Origin: Cohnella panacarvi Gsoil 349 | Lineage (GTDB): Bacteria > Bacillota > Bacilli > Paenibacillales > Paenibacillaceae | Direction of reading: 5' to 3' | Assembly (NCBI RefSeq): GCF_000515335.1 | Contig: NZ_KI911563.1 | Coordinates: 965,598-1,029,597 of the forward strand | DNA: 64,000 bases | Part shown: positions 42,755 through 51,362 of the stretch, piece by piece | How positions within the stretch are numbered: the first letter of the stretch is position 1 | Layout of the letters: every line of letters begins with the position of its first letter | Notes under the pieces: model-generated | What the model was told of the DNA's origin: nothing | The model's database searches: none | The model's input: the letters and a program-made list of their open reading frames with translations, nothing else | Made by a program: the position numbers and the translations under genes

Positions 42755-43582
42755 ATGGAGATAACATCGATGAACACCGAGTGGCCTGCACGGTTAACGG
42801 ACCCGACGGGCTTACGGCAAGCGAAGCCCCGAGCAAAGGGCCTGACGATGGTCATAGACAAAGGCGTAGGCATGCACGCGTATACCGATTTAATTCAAAC
42901 GTCCGGGGAGTATATCGATATTATTAAGCTCGGCTTCGGCACGTCGGCGCTTTATCCGCTCGGTCTTCTGAGAGATAAAGTGGAGCTCGCGTCGAGACAT
43001 GGAATTACGGTTATTCCCGGAGGCACTTTGCTGGAAGCCGCTATCAAGCTTGATGTCGTGCCCGCCTTTTTCCGCCAAGCGATGGCCGTCGGGTTCCATG
43101 GCATCGAAGTTTCGGACGGCACGATATCGCTCGGACGCATCGATCGCGATAATCTGATTCGCGACGGCGTCAGCCTTGGATTTAAAGTGTACACGGAGTA
43201 TGGGAAAAAACTGCTCGGATCCCGAATCGACGTCGAGCAATTCGCCGCGACGGCCGAGCGCGACTGGGCATGCGGCGCCGAGCTTGTGACGGTCGAAGCG
43301 CGCGAGTCCGGCGTCGGCGTCGGCTTGTTCGACGAGCGGGGCAACTGCCGCGAACAGGAGCTGCGGTTCATGGCGACCGCGGTTCCGCAGCTCGACCGCA
43401 TCATGTGGGAAGCGCCGCTGAAAGATCAGCAAGTCCAATTGCTTAAAGCGCTCGGATCGGACGTGAACCTTGGCAACGTATCCGTCTTAGACGTGCTCTC
43501 GCTGGAAACGATGCGAAGAGGTCTCCGGTCGGATACGTTCGAGCTCCATCGTCCAAGTTTCATTGCCGATTACATGATCTAA
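42755..43582 (+). CDS. Phosphosulfolactate synthase (ComA family, YitD-like)
   Basis: It adds sulfite to phosphoenolpyruvate to give (R)-3-phosphosulfolactate. In archaea this leads to coenzyme M; in Bacillus the related YitD is tied to 3-sulfolactate, a major spore solute. The 275-residue TIM-barrel product shows GLTMVIDKGVGMHAYTDLIQTSGEYIDIIKLGFGTS near 27-62, GGTLLEAA near 85 and GFHGIEVSDGTISL near 107-120, all family marks. ATG 42755 follows GAGGAG by eight bases. The phosphatase and dehydrogenase of the pathway are not next to it. The next gene starts 94 bases downstream. Confidence 0.88.
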   Translation: MEITSMNTEWPARLTDPTGLRQAKPRAKGLTMVIDKGVGMHAYTDLIQTSGEYIDIIKLGFGTSALYPLGLLRDKVELASRHGITVIPGGTLLEAAIKLDVVPAFFRQAMAVGFHGIEVSDGTISLGRIDRDNLIRDGVSLGFKVYTEYGKKLLGSRIDVEQFAATAERDWACGAELVTVEARESGVGVGLFDERGNCREQELRFMATAVPQLDRIMWEAPLKDQQVQLLKALGSDVNLGNVSVLDVLSLETMRRGLRSDTFELHRPSFIADYMI

Positions 43583-43675
43583 TCCGGGCATACGGGCAGG
43601 CCTCGCGTTCTAAACGCGGGGCTTGTTCCATATCGTGTACCATCTAGCTATACGGAGTGGGAGTGTGTCGCCTGC

Positions 43676-44134
43676 ATGTATGGAGATTTGGTGCTCGTCG
43701 CGCTTATCATCATTGGCCTAATAGGCCGCTCGCCCATTATTACGACCGCCGCCTGCTTATTATTGATCGTCAAGCTCGTCCATCTGGAGCGGTATTTGCC
43801 TTCCATCGAACGCAGAGGCATGGAGCTGGGCCTGTTGTTCCTGACGCTGGCCGTACTGGTCCCGTTCGCTTCGGGCAAAGTACAAGCCAAAGACATTATG
43901 AACGCCTTCTCCGGATGGATCGGCTGGGTCGCCTTGATGGGCGGCGCCATCGCAACCTTCCTGAACAGCCGCGGCCTGGAGATGCTGCGGGTCGACCCGC
44001 AGTTGATCGTCGGCATCGTCATCGGCTCGATCGTCGGCATCTTGTTCCTGCGCGGCATTCCCGTAGGTCCGCTCATGGCCGCCGGTCTAACCGCGCTGTT
44101 CATTAAAGTTATCCAGTTATTCGTCGGGAAGTAG
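43676..44134 (+). CDS. DUF441 membrane protein (YtwI/YeaL-like)
   Basis: A 152-residue protein with four predicted transmembrane segments (about 4-32, 50-66, 80-98 and 112-148) and the DUF441 pattern: [20 protein letters not shown] near 15-34, [19 protein letters not shown] near 49-67. Function is unknown in every organism I know of. ATG 43676 has GGGAGTG upstream. It ends at the terminator at 44200. Confidence 0.85.
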   Translation: MYGDLVLVALIIIGLIGRSPIITTAACLLLIVKLVHLERYLPSIERRGMELGLLFLTLAVLVPFASGKVQAKDIMNAFSGWIGWVALMGGAIATFLNSRGLEMLRVDPQLIVGIVIGSIVGILFLRGIPVGPLMAAGLTALFIKVIQLFVGK

Positions 44135-44199
44135 GACGTGGAGCCGGTATCGGCTTCGTTCGTTCATGACCGGTTAGCCGTACTTCGCGTCCCGAACAA

Positions 44200-44246
44200 G
44201 GGGGCGTCCCTGGTCTCTTAATAGACCTCCGGGACGCCTCTTTGCG
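44200..44246 (+). terminator. Terminator after the DUF441 gene
   Basis: A long stem GGGGCGTCCC...GGTCT / AGACC...GGGACGCCTC with a short loop is followed by TTTGCG. It insulates the next cassette. Confidence 0.7.
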
Positions 44247-44248
44247 TA

Positions 44249-44277
44249 TTGGAAGGGATCCAAACCTATGTTAAAAT
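44249..44277 (+). promoter_or_regulatory. Sigma-A-type promoter of the acyltransferase/ThiF-nitroreductase cassette
   Basis: TTGGAA, a 17-base spacer and TAAAAT precede a leader of about 90 bases before ATG 44369. Confidence 0.6.
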
Positions 44278-44368
44278 GTAAAGGAAAGTCAAAAAGACAA
44301 TTTATTGTTATGCTGCCTGGTCGCAAGGAGCGAGTTATTCAATCACATGAATGGAGGTCAGTGACGAG

Positions 44369-45346
44369 ATGACAACTTCAAAAAATGATCGGATTCATTC
44401 ATCTGTAGATCCATCCGCAAATCTGAGGGAGTTGCATAAGTCTTCAGCGGCTGTAACACAGAATGAAACTTGCTTACGGTTATACAAGGAGCTCATGCAG
44501 CCTTGTGACGAACTTGCCGACGCGGAAGCGACGCTGGATCCCGCTCAATGGAAATGCGCCCCGCTGGATGAACTGCCATTGTCTTCGGCCGCCAACGTCT
44601 TGAGTATCGTGAACTACGCTTACAACGCAAGGTTCTTGAACGATGGCTTTGACTATGCCGAGGTCATTAGCATGGAATCGTTGAGCACACCTTCCGCGCG
44701 TACGCTCGTCGTATATCAGTCTATCGGCGATCGGCTATTAGCGCTCGGCACTTGGAGAGTCGTATGGGGGGATTGTCTAGAATCCTTCGAACTCTTCGAA
44801 ATGAATTCCGGGTATCCATGGCCGCACGAGGAAGGAAGCACAATCCCCAAACAGACCGCCGAAGTCAGCAGACTAGCTTTTCACCCTATTCTGGATGTCG
44901 GGAATCACGCAAGTATAAAGATGCACAAATTGGCATTAAGAATGAAGCAACGAGCCTTTCGGTTGTTATGGGCTGAAGGTATTCGCTGTATGCTGGCCGA
45001 GCGCGTGGAATTGTTTTATTTGATCATGACCCCCGCAGTCAGAAGATTTCTTGAAAGTTGCGGCGTGCAATCAAGGGCCGTCGACGGCGCAAGCCATAAG
45101 GACCGTGAAGAAACGAAGCAGATGCGCATACAGTTCAACAATTATTGGCGCCCGGGCGCCCCCCGCCTCGGAGATGCCCGCATTGTACACCGCGCTATGG
45201 GAGTTACTGAATACTCAGAAAGAACGCAACAAGTATCCGTCGGACGAATTGTTGATGGAAATCGCCCGGCGAAGGCAGATGAGCCAAACAAGCCCGCCGC
45301 TTTATCATCCTGTATTTTATCGGCTTCAGGCGGAGGAAGATTGTAA
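44369..45346 (+). CDS. GNAT/LuxI-like N-acyltransferase, probably frameshifted at its 3' end
   Basis: The product resembles the FeeM/autoinducer-synthase branch of acyltransferases. After a polar N-terminus of about 90 residues come the strands TLVVYQSIGDRLLALGTWRVV (near 113-133), an acidic loop, TAEVSRLAFHP near 165-175 (the EVSRL-type pyrophosphate-side motif) and RLLWAEGIRCMLAERVELFYLIM near 199. Protein-like sequence stops at NYWRPGAP (near 265), inside a C6 run (45159-45164); beyond it the frame to 45346 looks random, while the +1 frame reads on as PALYTALWELLNTQKE. ATG 44369 follows GGAGGT; ATG 44351 is the alternative. Early codons are A/T-rich compared with neighbours. Substrate unknown; an acyl donor plus an amino compound is inferred. 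Confidence 0.7.
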   Translation: MTTSKNDRIHSSVDPSANLRELHKSSAAVTQNETCLRLYKELMQPCDELADAEATLDPAQWKCAPLDELPLSSAANVLSIVNYAYNARFLNDGFDYAEVISMESLSTPSARTLVVYQSIGDRLLALGTWRVVWGDCLESFELFEMNSGYPWPHEEGSTIPKQTAEVSRLAFHPILDVGNHASIKMHKLALRMKQRAFRLLWAEGIRCMLAERVELFYLIMTPAVRRFLESCGVQSRAVDGASHKDREETKQMRIQFNNYWRPGAPRLGDARIVHRAMGVTEYSERTQQVSVGRIVDGNRPAKADEPNKPAALSSCILSASGGGRL

Positions 45347-47591
45347 GCGCCTTCAAGAATTGTTCGAGCAGCATTCGGACATTCAGGTTAGAGACGAAAT
45401 CGAAGGACAGTTGGCTGAATTAATCAAGTCGCGCCACCCCTACCGCAAATATACGGAAGACGAGCTAAAGGTAGCCGTTCATCGGCACGCAGGCGCGACC
45501 CCGATGGAACAGTACGGAGTGTGGGTCTATTATCCATGGCTGCGTACGTTGACGCACTTACTGGACGAGCAAGAATTCGTCCTGCTGCGCACGAACCGCA
45601 ACCGTTACAAAATTACGGACGAAGAACAGCAAGCGCTCGCCGGCAAAAAAGTCGGGATCATCGGACTCTCCGTCGGACAGTCTATTGCCGTTACGATGGC
45701 GATGGAACGCGGGTTTGGCGAAATCCGTCTGGGAGATTTCGATACGTTGGAGCTAACCAACCTGAACCGAATTCGAAGCGGCGTGCACAATCTCGGGGCG
45801 GCCAAAGTCATCGTCACCGCCAGGGAGATCGCCGAGATTGATCCATTTTTAAAAGTCATTTGTTACACAGAGGGGGTAAATGAGGAGAATATCGACCGGT
45901 TTATGCTGGATGGAGGCAAGTTGGATATTATGGTCGACGAATGCGATAGCATCGACATGAAAATATTGGCGCGGCAACGCGCGAAGGCGCACCGCATTCC
46001 CGTCGTTATGGATACGAGCGATCGGGGATTGCTGGATATCGAACGATTCGACCTCGATCCGGCTCGCCCGATCCTCCACGGACTCATCGGCAACCTTGAT
46101 TATCAGATGCTCAAAGGTTTAACCACCGAAGATAAAGTGCCTTATATCTTAAGGATCATCGGAATAGATGCCATATCCAAACGGATGAAAGCCTCGCTCG
46201 TCGAAGTCGAGAAGAGTATCAGCACTTGGCCGCAATTAGCCTCCGCCGTCGTGCTCGGAGGCGCGCTAGGAGCGGACGTATGCCGCAGGATCTCTCTCGG
46301 CCAACATCAGCATTCCGGTCGCTACTATGTAGATCTTGAGCAGGCGGTTCCTGATCAAGCGATGGAAGTTCCCGAGCACGAGCCGAATTTCTTGTTAACC
46401 GCAAAGGGACATCATCCATTGGAGAGGCCGATGTCGTTGTCGATAGATGAGATGACGCGAAGGATTCGAATGTGCGACCGGGTAGACGCGGGCGCTATCC
46501 GCTTATCGAAGGAACAGGTGCGGCATCTTGTCGAGCAAGCCGTTATGGCTCCATCCGGCGGCAATGTCCAACCCTGGCAATGGGTGCATGAACCGGGGCG
46601 ATTGCATTTATTCCTTGATCCGTCCAAGCCGGATACTTTCCTGGACGCGCACCGCATTGCCGCCTACATGTCGCTTGGCTCGGCGGCGGAGAATTTGACG
46701 CTTGCCGCTTATATGCTCGGCTTGCAAGTCCGCTCTCGGCCGTTTCCGGTCGAAGACGACCCGGCATTCGCGTGCAGCTTTGAATTTTTCCATGACAAAT
46801 CTCGGGCCAACGATAAATTTGCCTATTTAGCCGAATTCATTCCTCGTCGCATAACCAACCGCAAAGCAACCGGAAGGAAGAGTATCTCCATCGAGTCGCT
46901 CGATCGCATCAAGCAAAGCGCGGAATCGATACAGGGCGCCAAGATGCACTTGCTAGATAAAGCCGAACAGCTTGATGAGATCGGACAAATCATTGCTTCG
47001 GCGGAACGAATGCGAATTTTGCATCCCGAAGCGCATGCCAATATGGTATCCGAGCTCCGTTGGACGGATGAAGAAGTCACCGCGACGAGAGACGGCGTAG
47101 ACCTTGCGACGTTGGAATTAACGACGACGGATTGGGCAGGCATCCGAATAACGAGCGACCCGTCTGTCGTTGCGCTTATTCGAGATTGGAGAGGCGGCGC
47201 GAACTTGGAGAAAGTCCCTCGCAAAATGCTCGCGTCCGCATCGAACGCAGCGCTGATTACGATGCCCTCCAACCGTCCTATCGATTATTTCAACGGCGGA
47301 CGCGCCGTACAACGAGCCTGGCTCGAAGCGACCAAGCAGAACGTGGCCTTCCAGCCGCTATCCGTAGTGACCTATATGTTCTCTCGACTGTTCCATTACG
47401 GAGAGGAGCGGTTCATGCAGCCTTCCATGGTCGCCGAGCTGAAACGGTTGCGCAGCCGCTTTGTGACGTTGTTTCCGATTGCGCCCGGAATGGGCGAAAT
47501 CTTCTTATTCCGATTAGGCGTGGAAGAAGCGCCGCGAATCCGCTCTCTCCGCAGATACGCGGACGATGTGTTGTCTTTCGTTGACATCTGA
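45174..47591 (+). CDS. ThiF/E1-like adenylating domain fused to nitroreductase (Rv1355c family)
   Basis: An N-terminal helical part (to about 135, with PLYHPVFYRL and GQLAELIKSRHPY) precedes an E1/ThiF domain: KVGIIGLSVGQS near 159-170 (nucleotide loop), LGDFDTLELTNLNRI near 187-201 and IMVDECDSID near 250-259. An FMN nitroreductase domain follows from about 440: AVMAPSGGNVQPWQWV near 456-471 and RRITNRKATGR near 558-568. No catalytic Cys or CxxC zinc site is evident, so ubiquitin-like thioester transfer is doubtful; adenylation plus a redox step is more likely. The start is uncertain: ATG 45174, 45255 or 45279, none with a good ribosome site. The open frame runs back to 45051 and would continue the acyltransferase if one C were lost. 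Confidence 0.82.
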   Translation: MPALYTALWELLNTQKERNKYPSDELLMEIARRRQMSQTSPPLYHPVFYRLQAEEDCKRLQELFEQHSDIQVRDEIEGQLAELIKSRHPYRKYTEDELKVAVHRHAGATPMEQYGVWVYYPWLRTLTHLLDEQEFVLLRTNRNRYKITDEEQQALAGKKVGIIGLSVGQSIAVTMAMERGFGEIRLGDFDTLELTNLNRIRSGVHNLGAAKVIVTAREIAEIDPFLKVICYTEGVNEENIDRFMLDGGKLDIMVDECDSIDMKILARQRAKAHRIPVVMDTSDRGLLDIERFDLDPARPILHGLIGNLDYQMLKGLTTEDKVPYILRIIGIDAISKRMKASLVEVEKSISTWPQLASAVVLGGALGADVCRRISLGQHQHSGRYYVDLEQAVPDQAMEVPEHEPNFLLTAKGHHPLERPMSLSIDEMTRRIRMCDRVDAGAIRLSKEQVRHLVEQAVMAPSGGNVQPWQWVHEPGRLHLFLDPSKPDTFLDAHRIAAYMSLGSAAENLTLAAYMLGLQVRSRPFPVEDDPAFACSFEFFHDKSRANDKFAYLAEFIPRRITNRKATGRKSISIESLDRIKQSAESIQGAKMHLLDKAEQLDEIGQIIASAERMRILHPEAHANMVSELRWTDEEVTATRDGVDLATLELTTTDWAGIRITSDPSVVALIRDWRGGANLEKVPRKMLASASNAALITMPSNRPIDYFNGGRAVQRAWLEATKQNVAFQPLSVVTYMFSRLFHYGEERFMQPSMVAELKRLRSRFVTLFPIAPGMGEIFLFRLGVEEAPRIRSLRRYADDVLSFVDI

Positions 47592-47623
47592 AGATAAAAT
47601 CCGCCGCTTTAGCAGTGTTGCAG

Positions 47624-47663
47624 CAAAAAAAGAACAACGGCACCGACTGCCGTTGTTCTTTCG
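47624..47663. terminator. Bidirectional terminator between the ThiF-nitroreductase gene and lysC
   Basis: A perfect 14-base stem AAAGAACAACGGCA/TGCCGTTGTTCTTT with a five-base loop is flanked by A and T runs and serves both convergent genes. Confidence 0.9.
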
Positions 47664-47676
47664 TATGGCAAAAAAC

Positions 47677-48930
47677 TTATCTGCGTTCTTGAGGACCGCC
47701 GACGAACACGCTGTCCGCCGTATCCAATCCGTACGCCGTATGAAGCGCGCGCACGACGTCTTGCACTTTGTCGGCGGCGATGACGCAGGATACTTTGATC
47801 TCGGACGTGCTGACCATCTTAATGCTTACGCCGACGCTCGAGATCGCTTCGAACATCGTAGCCGCGACGCCAGGGTTCGACACCATGCCCGCCCCTACGA
47901 TCGATACTTTCACGAGGCCTTCCTCGTAAGATACTTCGCGGTACGGCACGGACGATTTGATGCTGGCAAGGACGTCGATCGCTTTCGCGCGGTCTGCGTT
48001 CGATACCGTGAACGAGAAATCCGCTTTGCCGCCTTGCACGCCGCTTTGAACGATGATATCGACATCGATGCCGTTGCCCGCGAGCGCGCCGAACATTCTG
48101 GCGAGCACGCCGGGTACGTCCTCTACGCCAAGCACGCTGATGCGCACGACGTTCTTATCGTAAGCGATGCCTCGTACAACCATTCCTTGCTCCATCTCTG
48201 CTTCCTCCCTGACCAACGTGCCTTCGTTATTCGTGAAGCTGGAACGCACGACAAGATTCACCTTGTTGTGCTTCGCGTATTCGACCGCGCGCGGATGCAG
48301 CACGGCTGCGCCGAGGTGCGCAAGCTCGAGCATCTCGTCGTACGAGATCGTATCCAGTTTGCGCGCGCATTTCACGACCCGGGGGTCGGTGGAATATACG
48401 CCGTCAACGTCCGTGTAGATTTCGCATACGTCCGCGTTGATCGCCGCCGCGAGCGCCACCGCCGTCGTATCGGAGCCGCCGCGTCCGAGCGTCGTAATCT
48501 CTCCGCTCTCCGTCATGCCTTGGAACCCCGCTACGATCACGATGTTCTCTTCATCTAACGCCTTGAAAATACGATCCGGCGATATATCGTTAATGCGGGC
48601 TTTGGCATGCACGTCTTCGGTAACGATGCCCGCTTGCCAGCCCGTATACGACTTCGCGCTATGTCCGAGCTTATGAATCGCCATCGACAGCAAGGCTACG
48701 GATATTTGCTCTCCCGTCGTGAGCAGCATATCCATCTCGCGAGCAGGCGGATTGGCGTTGATCTCGTTCGCCTTGTCGATCAGATCATCCGTTGTATCGC
48801 CCATGGCCGATACGACGACAACGACGCGGTTGCCTTGCAGCTTCCTGTCGACGATTCGCTGGGCTACCCGACCCATCCGCTCCGTAGAGCCGACGGAGCT
48901 GCCGCCGAATTTCATTACGATCAATGACAC
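47677..48930 (-). CDS. lysC: Aspartate kinase (LysC-type)
   Basis: First step of the aspartate family pathway: ATP-dependent phosphorylation of aspartate. Family marks are VMKFGGSSVGS near 5-15, MLLTTGEQIS near 75 (aspartate site) and TTLGRGGSDTTAVALAAA near 152-169, followed by two ACT domains (about 262-330 and 345-410) with GVEDVPGVLARMF and VGAGMVSNPGVAATMF that bind the feedback amino acid. Length is 417 residues. I chose GTG 48930 since GAGGAGTG lies eight bases before it. No lysine riboswitch fits in the short leader. It stands alone here, not in a dap operon. Confidence 0.94.
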   Translation of the reverse strand: MSLIVMKFGGSSVGSTERMGRVAQRIVDRKLQGNRVVVVVSAMGDTTDDLIDKANEINANPPAREMDMLLTTGEQISVALLSMAIHKLGHSAKSYTGWQAGIVTEDVHAKARINDISPDRIFKALDEENIVIVAGFQGMTESGEITTLGRGGSDTTAVALAAAINADVCEIYTDVDGVYSTDPRVVKCARKLDTISYDEMLELAHLGAAVLHPRAVEYAKHNKVNLVVRSSFTNNEGTLVREEAEMEQGMVVRGIAYDKNVVRISVLGVEDVPGVLARMFGALAGNGIDVDIIVQSGVQGGKADFSFTVSNADRAKAIDVLASIKSSVPYREVSYEEGLVKVSIVGAGMVSNPGVAATMFEAISSVGVSIKMVSTSEIKVSCVIAADKVQDVVRALHTAYGLDTADSVFVGGPQERR

Positions 48931-48994
48931 CCGTACTTCACTCCTCAAGTTAAATCCTAGCATGAGAAAAATTATTTATTGATACATTCAGTAT

Positions 48995-49003
48995 ATTATA
49001 GCA
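48995..49003 (-). promoter_or_regulatory. Extended -10 promoter of lysC
   Basis: TGCTATAAT on the minus strand is a TGn-extended -10 box about 65 bases before GTG 48930. No good -35 is seen. Confidence 0.6.
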
Positions 49004-49020
49004 CAAGTACAAATGCCCAA

Positions 49021-49070
49021 AAATAATAAAATCCTTGTTTTTCGCAAAAGTTTGCGAAAAACAAGGATTC
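49021..49070 (-). terminator. Intrinsic terminator of efp
   Basis: A 19-base perfect stem (starting AATCCTTGTTTTTCGC) with a two- to four-base loop is followed by TTATTATTTTT on the minus strand, 20 bases after efp. Confidence 0.92.
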
Positions 49071-49090
49071 GCGTCGATGGATTGGCGGCC

Positions 49091-49648
49091 TTACGCGCGG
49101 GAGACGTACTTGCCGTCACGCGTGTCGATCGTCAGCACGTCGCCTTCGTTGATGAAGAGCGGCACTTGAACGCTAAAGCCGGTTTCGAGCTTCGCGCTCT
49201 TCGTCGCGCCTTGCGCCGTATTGCCCTTCACGCCCGGCTCGGTCTCGACGACTTTCAAATCCACGCTGTTCGGGATGTTGATGCCGATGATCTCGCCTTT
49301 ATAGCTCGTGATGTTAACGTTCATGTTCTCAATGAGGAAGTTGATCTCCCAGTCGAGCTGCTTCTTGTTCAGCTCGAACTGATCGAACGTCTCGTTGTCC
49401 ATGAACGTGTATTCGGAACCGGAGTTGTACAAATACTGTACCGCGCGGTTCTCGATTTGCGCGCGCGCCACGGTCTCGCCGGCGCGGAACGTCTTCTCGA
49501 CGACGTTGCCGTTGCGCAGGTTTTTGAGCTTGGAACGGACGAACGCCGCGCCTTTGCCCGGTTTAACGTGTTGGAAGTCGGTTACGGAGAAAATATCTCC
49601 TTCCACTTCGATGGAAAGGCCTGTTTTAAAATCGTTTACGGAAATCAC
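49091..49648 (-). CDS. efp: Translation elongation factor P
   Basis: EF-P rescues ribosomes stalled at polyproline. The 185-residue product has the three beta-barrel domains: domain I with [19 protein letters not shown] near 29-47 (Lys at the tip position of the modified loop), and the signature [27 protein letters not shown] near 150-176. The start is GTG at 49648 with AGGAGGG upstream. It follows papA, the usual yqhT-efp pair. Confidence 0.97.
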   Translation of the reverse strand: MISVNDFKTGLSIEVEGDIFSVTDFQHVKPGKGAAFVRSKLKNLRNGNVVEKTFRAGETVARAQIENRAVQYLYNSGSEYTFMDNETFDQFELNKKQLDWEINFLIENMNVNITSYKGEIIGINIPNSVDLKVVETEPGVKGNTAQGATKSAKLETGFSVQVPLFINEGDVLTIDTRDGKYVSRA

Positions 49649-49684
49649 TGCAAAAATTCCCTCCTGTGGAAACGTCCCGTCCGC

Positions 49685-50758
49685 TTAATCCAAAGTTATC
49701 AATTGTTTAGGGGAACGGGTAAGAATTTGGATCCCGGTTTCCGTCATTACGACGTCGTCCTCGATTCTAACGCCTCCGAAGCCGGGGAGATAGATGCCGG
49801 GTTCGACCGTAACTGTCATTCCGGGGGTCAAAACGGTATCGCCGGTAAGGGAAAGACGAGGCGCTTCGTGGATTTCCATCCCGAGTCCATGGCCGGTCCC
49901 GTGGCCGAAACATTCACCATAACCATACCTTGTGATGATATCCCGCGTCAAGGCGTCTCCTTCTTTGCCGGTCATGCCTGGCGCGAGGTGTTCAAGCGCG
50001 TATTGCTGCGCCTCTAGAACGAAGCCGTAAATTTCGCGATGCTTGTCGCTTGGCTTGCCCACGACGACAGTCCGCGTAATATCGGAGCAATAACCTTTAT
50101 AGTATGCGCCGAAATCGAGTTTGACGAACTCGTCCCGCCCGATTGTCTTGTCGCTGGCGACGCCGTGCGGAAGCGCCGAACGTTCGCCGCTCGCCACGAT
50201 CGTGTCGAAGGAGGAGCTCGTCGCTCCCTGCGAACGCATGAACACTTCGAGCTCGAGCGCGATTCGCGCCTCCGTAACGCCGGGTTTGATGAATCCGAGA
50301 ATGTGCTCGAACGCGCGGTCGGCCAAATCCGCCGCTTCCTGCATGATCGCGATTTCGCTTTCGTCCTTCACCATGCGAAGCTGCTCCACGATCGCTCCGG
50401 CAGGCTGAAGCCGGGCGAACTCGATCGACTTCTCGAGCTCGCGGTAAGAGGCGAATGTCATATCGGCGTCTTCGAACAGCAGCGTCTTCACGCCCCATTG
50501 CGCGAGCACGTCCGCGATCGTATCGTTCATCGCTTTGCCGTGCTCGATGATCTCGAAGCCTAGCGCTTGTCGCGGGGCTTGTTCGCGATACCGGAAATCC
50601 GTAATGAGCGCGGCATGGCTCTGCGCGATTAATAGAACGCCGGCGGAACCGGTAAAGCCGGATAAGTAACGACGATTGACCGGATGGGTGACCAGCAAGG
50701 CGTCCCCGTTCGACTTCGCCAGCAACCCCCGTAACCGGGCTACGCGTTGGTTTGGCAT
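49685..50758 (-). CDS. papA: Xaa-Pro aminopeptidase, M24 family (YqhT)
   Basis: The 357-residue protein has a creatinase-like N-domain (about 1-125) and a pita-bread metallopeptidase domain. Di-metal ligands are in LDFGAYYKGYCSDITRTV near 210-227 (two Asp), GHGTGHGLGMEIHE near 283-296 (His), TVEPGIY near 317 (Glu) and GGVRIEDDVV near 328 (Glu). It removes N-terminal residues before proline. ATG 50758 follows AGGAGG by 12 bases; the frame opens earlier without support. The aroQ-papA-efp order is that of Bacillus. Confidence 0.93.
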   Translation of the reverse strand: MPNQRVARLRGLLAKSNGDALLVTHPVNRRYLSGFTGSAGVLLIAQSHAALITDFRYREQAPRQALGFEIIEHGKAMNDTIADVLAQWGVKTLLFEDADMTFASYRELEKSIEFARLQPAGAIVEQLRMVKDESEIAIMQEAADLADRAFEHILGFIKPGVTEARIALELEVFMRSQGATSSSFDTIVASGERSALPHGVASDKTIGRDEFVKLDFGAYYKGYCSDITRTVVVGKPSDKHREIYGFVLEAQQYALEHLAPGMTGKEGDALTRDIITRYGYGECFGHGTGHGLGMEIHEAPRLSLTGDTVLTPGMTVTVEPGIYLPGFGGVRIEDDVVMTETGIQILTRSPKQLITLD

Positions 50759-50780
50759 AATTAGTAGTTTCCTCCTCGCC

Positions 50781-51233
50781 TTATCCCCGTTGTCGTTCGG
50801 CTTGAACGTGTCGGCAAAGGGCTTGAAGCCCCAACTCGTAGCTGAGCGGGCCGAACCCCGATATTTGTCCGATAACGACCGGAGCCGTGACGGATACGTG
50901 CCGGAAAGCCTCGCGCTTATGGATATTGGATAGATGGACTTCGACCGCTGGTAGTCCAACGGCGGACAAGCCGTCTCTAAGCGCATAGCTCGTATGCGTC
51001 AGCGCGCCCGGATTGATTAAGATCCCGTCGCATTTCCCGTACGCCGCATGGATTTCGTCCAGCAATGCGCCTTCGTGGTTCGATTGAAAGAAACGAAGCT
51101 CCGCGCCGAGCGTCTCGGCCAGAACGGTCAAATCCGATTCGATCTGCGCCAGCGTCAGCGTGCCGTATACGCCCGGCTCGCGAATGCCGAGCATGTTGAG
51201 ATTCGGTCCGTGCAAAACGAGTATGCTAAGCAT
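50781..51233 (-). CDS. aroQ: 3-dehydroquinate dehydratase, type II
   Basis: It dehydrates 3-dehydroquinate in the shikimate pathway. The 150-residue length and the motifs [17 protein letters not shown] near 8-24 (catalytic Arg and Tyr), [13 protein letters not shown] near 49-61, [10 protein letters not shown] near 73-82 and [12 protein letters not shown] near 97-108 are those of the small type II enzyme. Start ATG at 51233 follows GGAGGAGAAC. It lies 22 bases before papA. Confidence 0.96.
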   Translation of the reverse strand: MLSILVLHGPNLNMLGIREPGVYGTLTLAQIESDLTVLAETLGAELRFFQSNHEGALLDEIHAAYGKCDGILINPGALTHTSYALRDGLSAVGLPAVEVHLSNIHKREAFRHVSVTAPVVIGQISGFGPLSYELGLQALCRHVQAERQRG

Positions 51234-51362
51234 AACCTTGTTCTCCTCCCGCTACCGGCGTCCGTTGTCCGATCGATCGTCAGCCGTCGTGCCGGTAAAG
51301 TTCACCTGACATTGTAACATACGGCAAGGGAGTTGGAAAACGATTCTATGAGATGCCGAGGA

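Noticed and set aside
45051-45173. Start of the ThiF-nitroreductase protein at 45051
   Set aside because: The translation up to about 45165 looks random in this frame, while the other frame is protein-like there, so coding in this frame begins only after the C6 run.
48931-49020. Lysine riboswitch in the lysC leader
   Set aside because: Only about 60 bases separate the extended -10 box from the start codon, too short for the roughly 170-base L-box.
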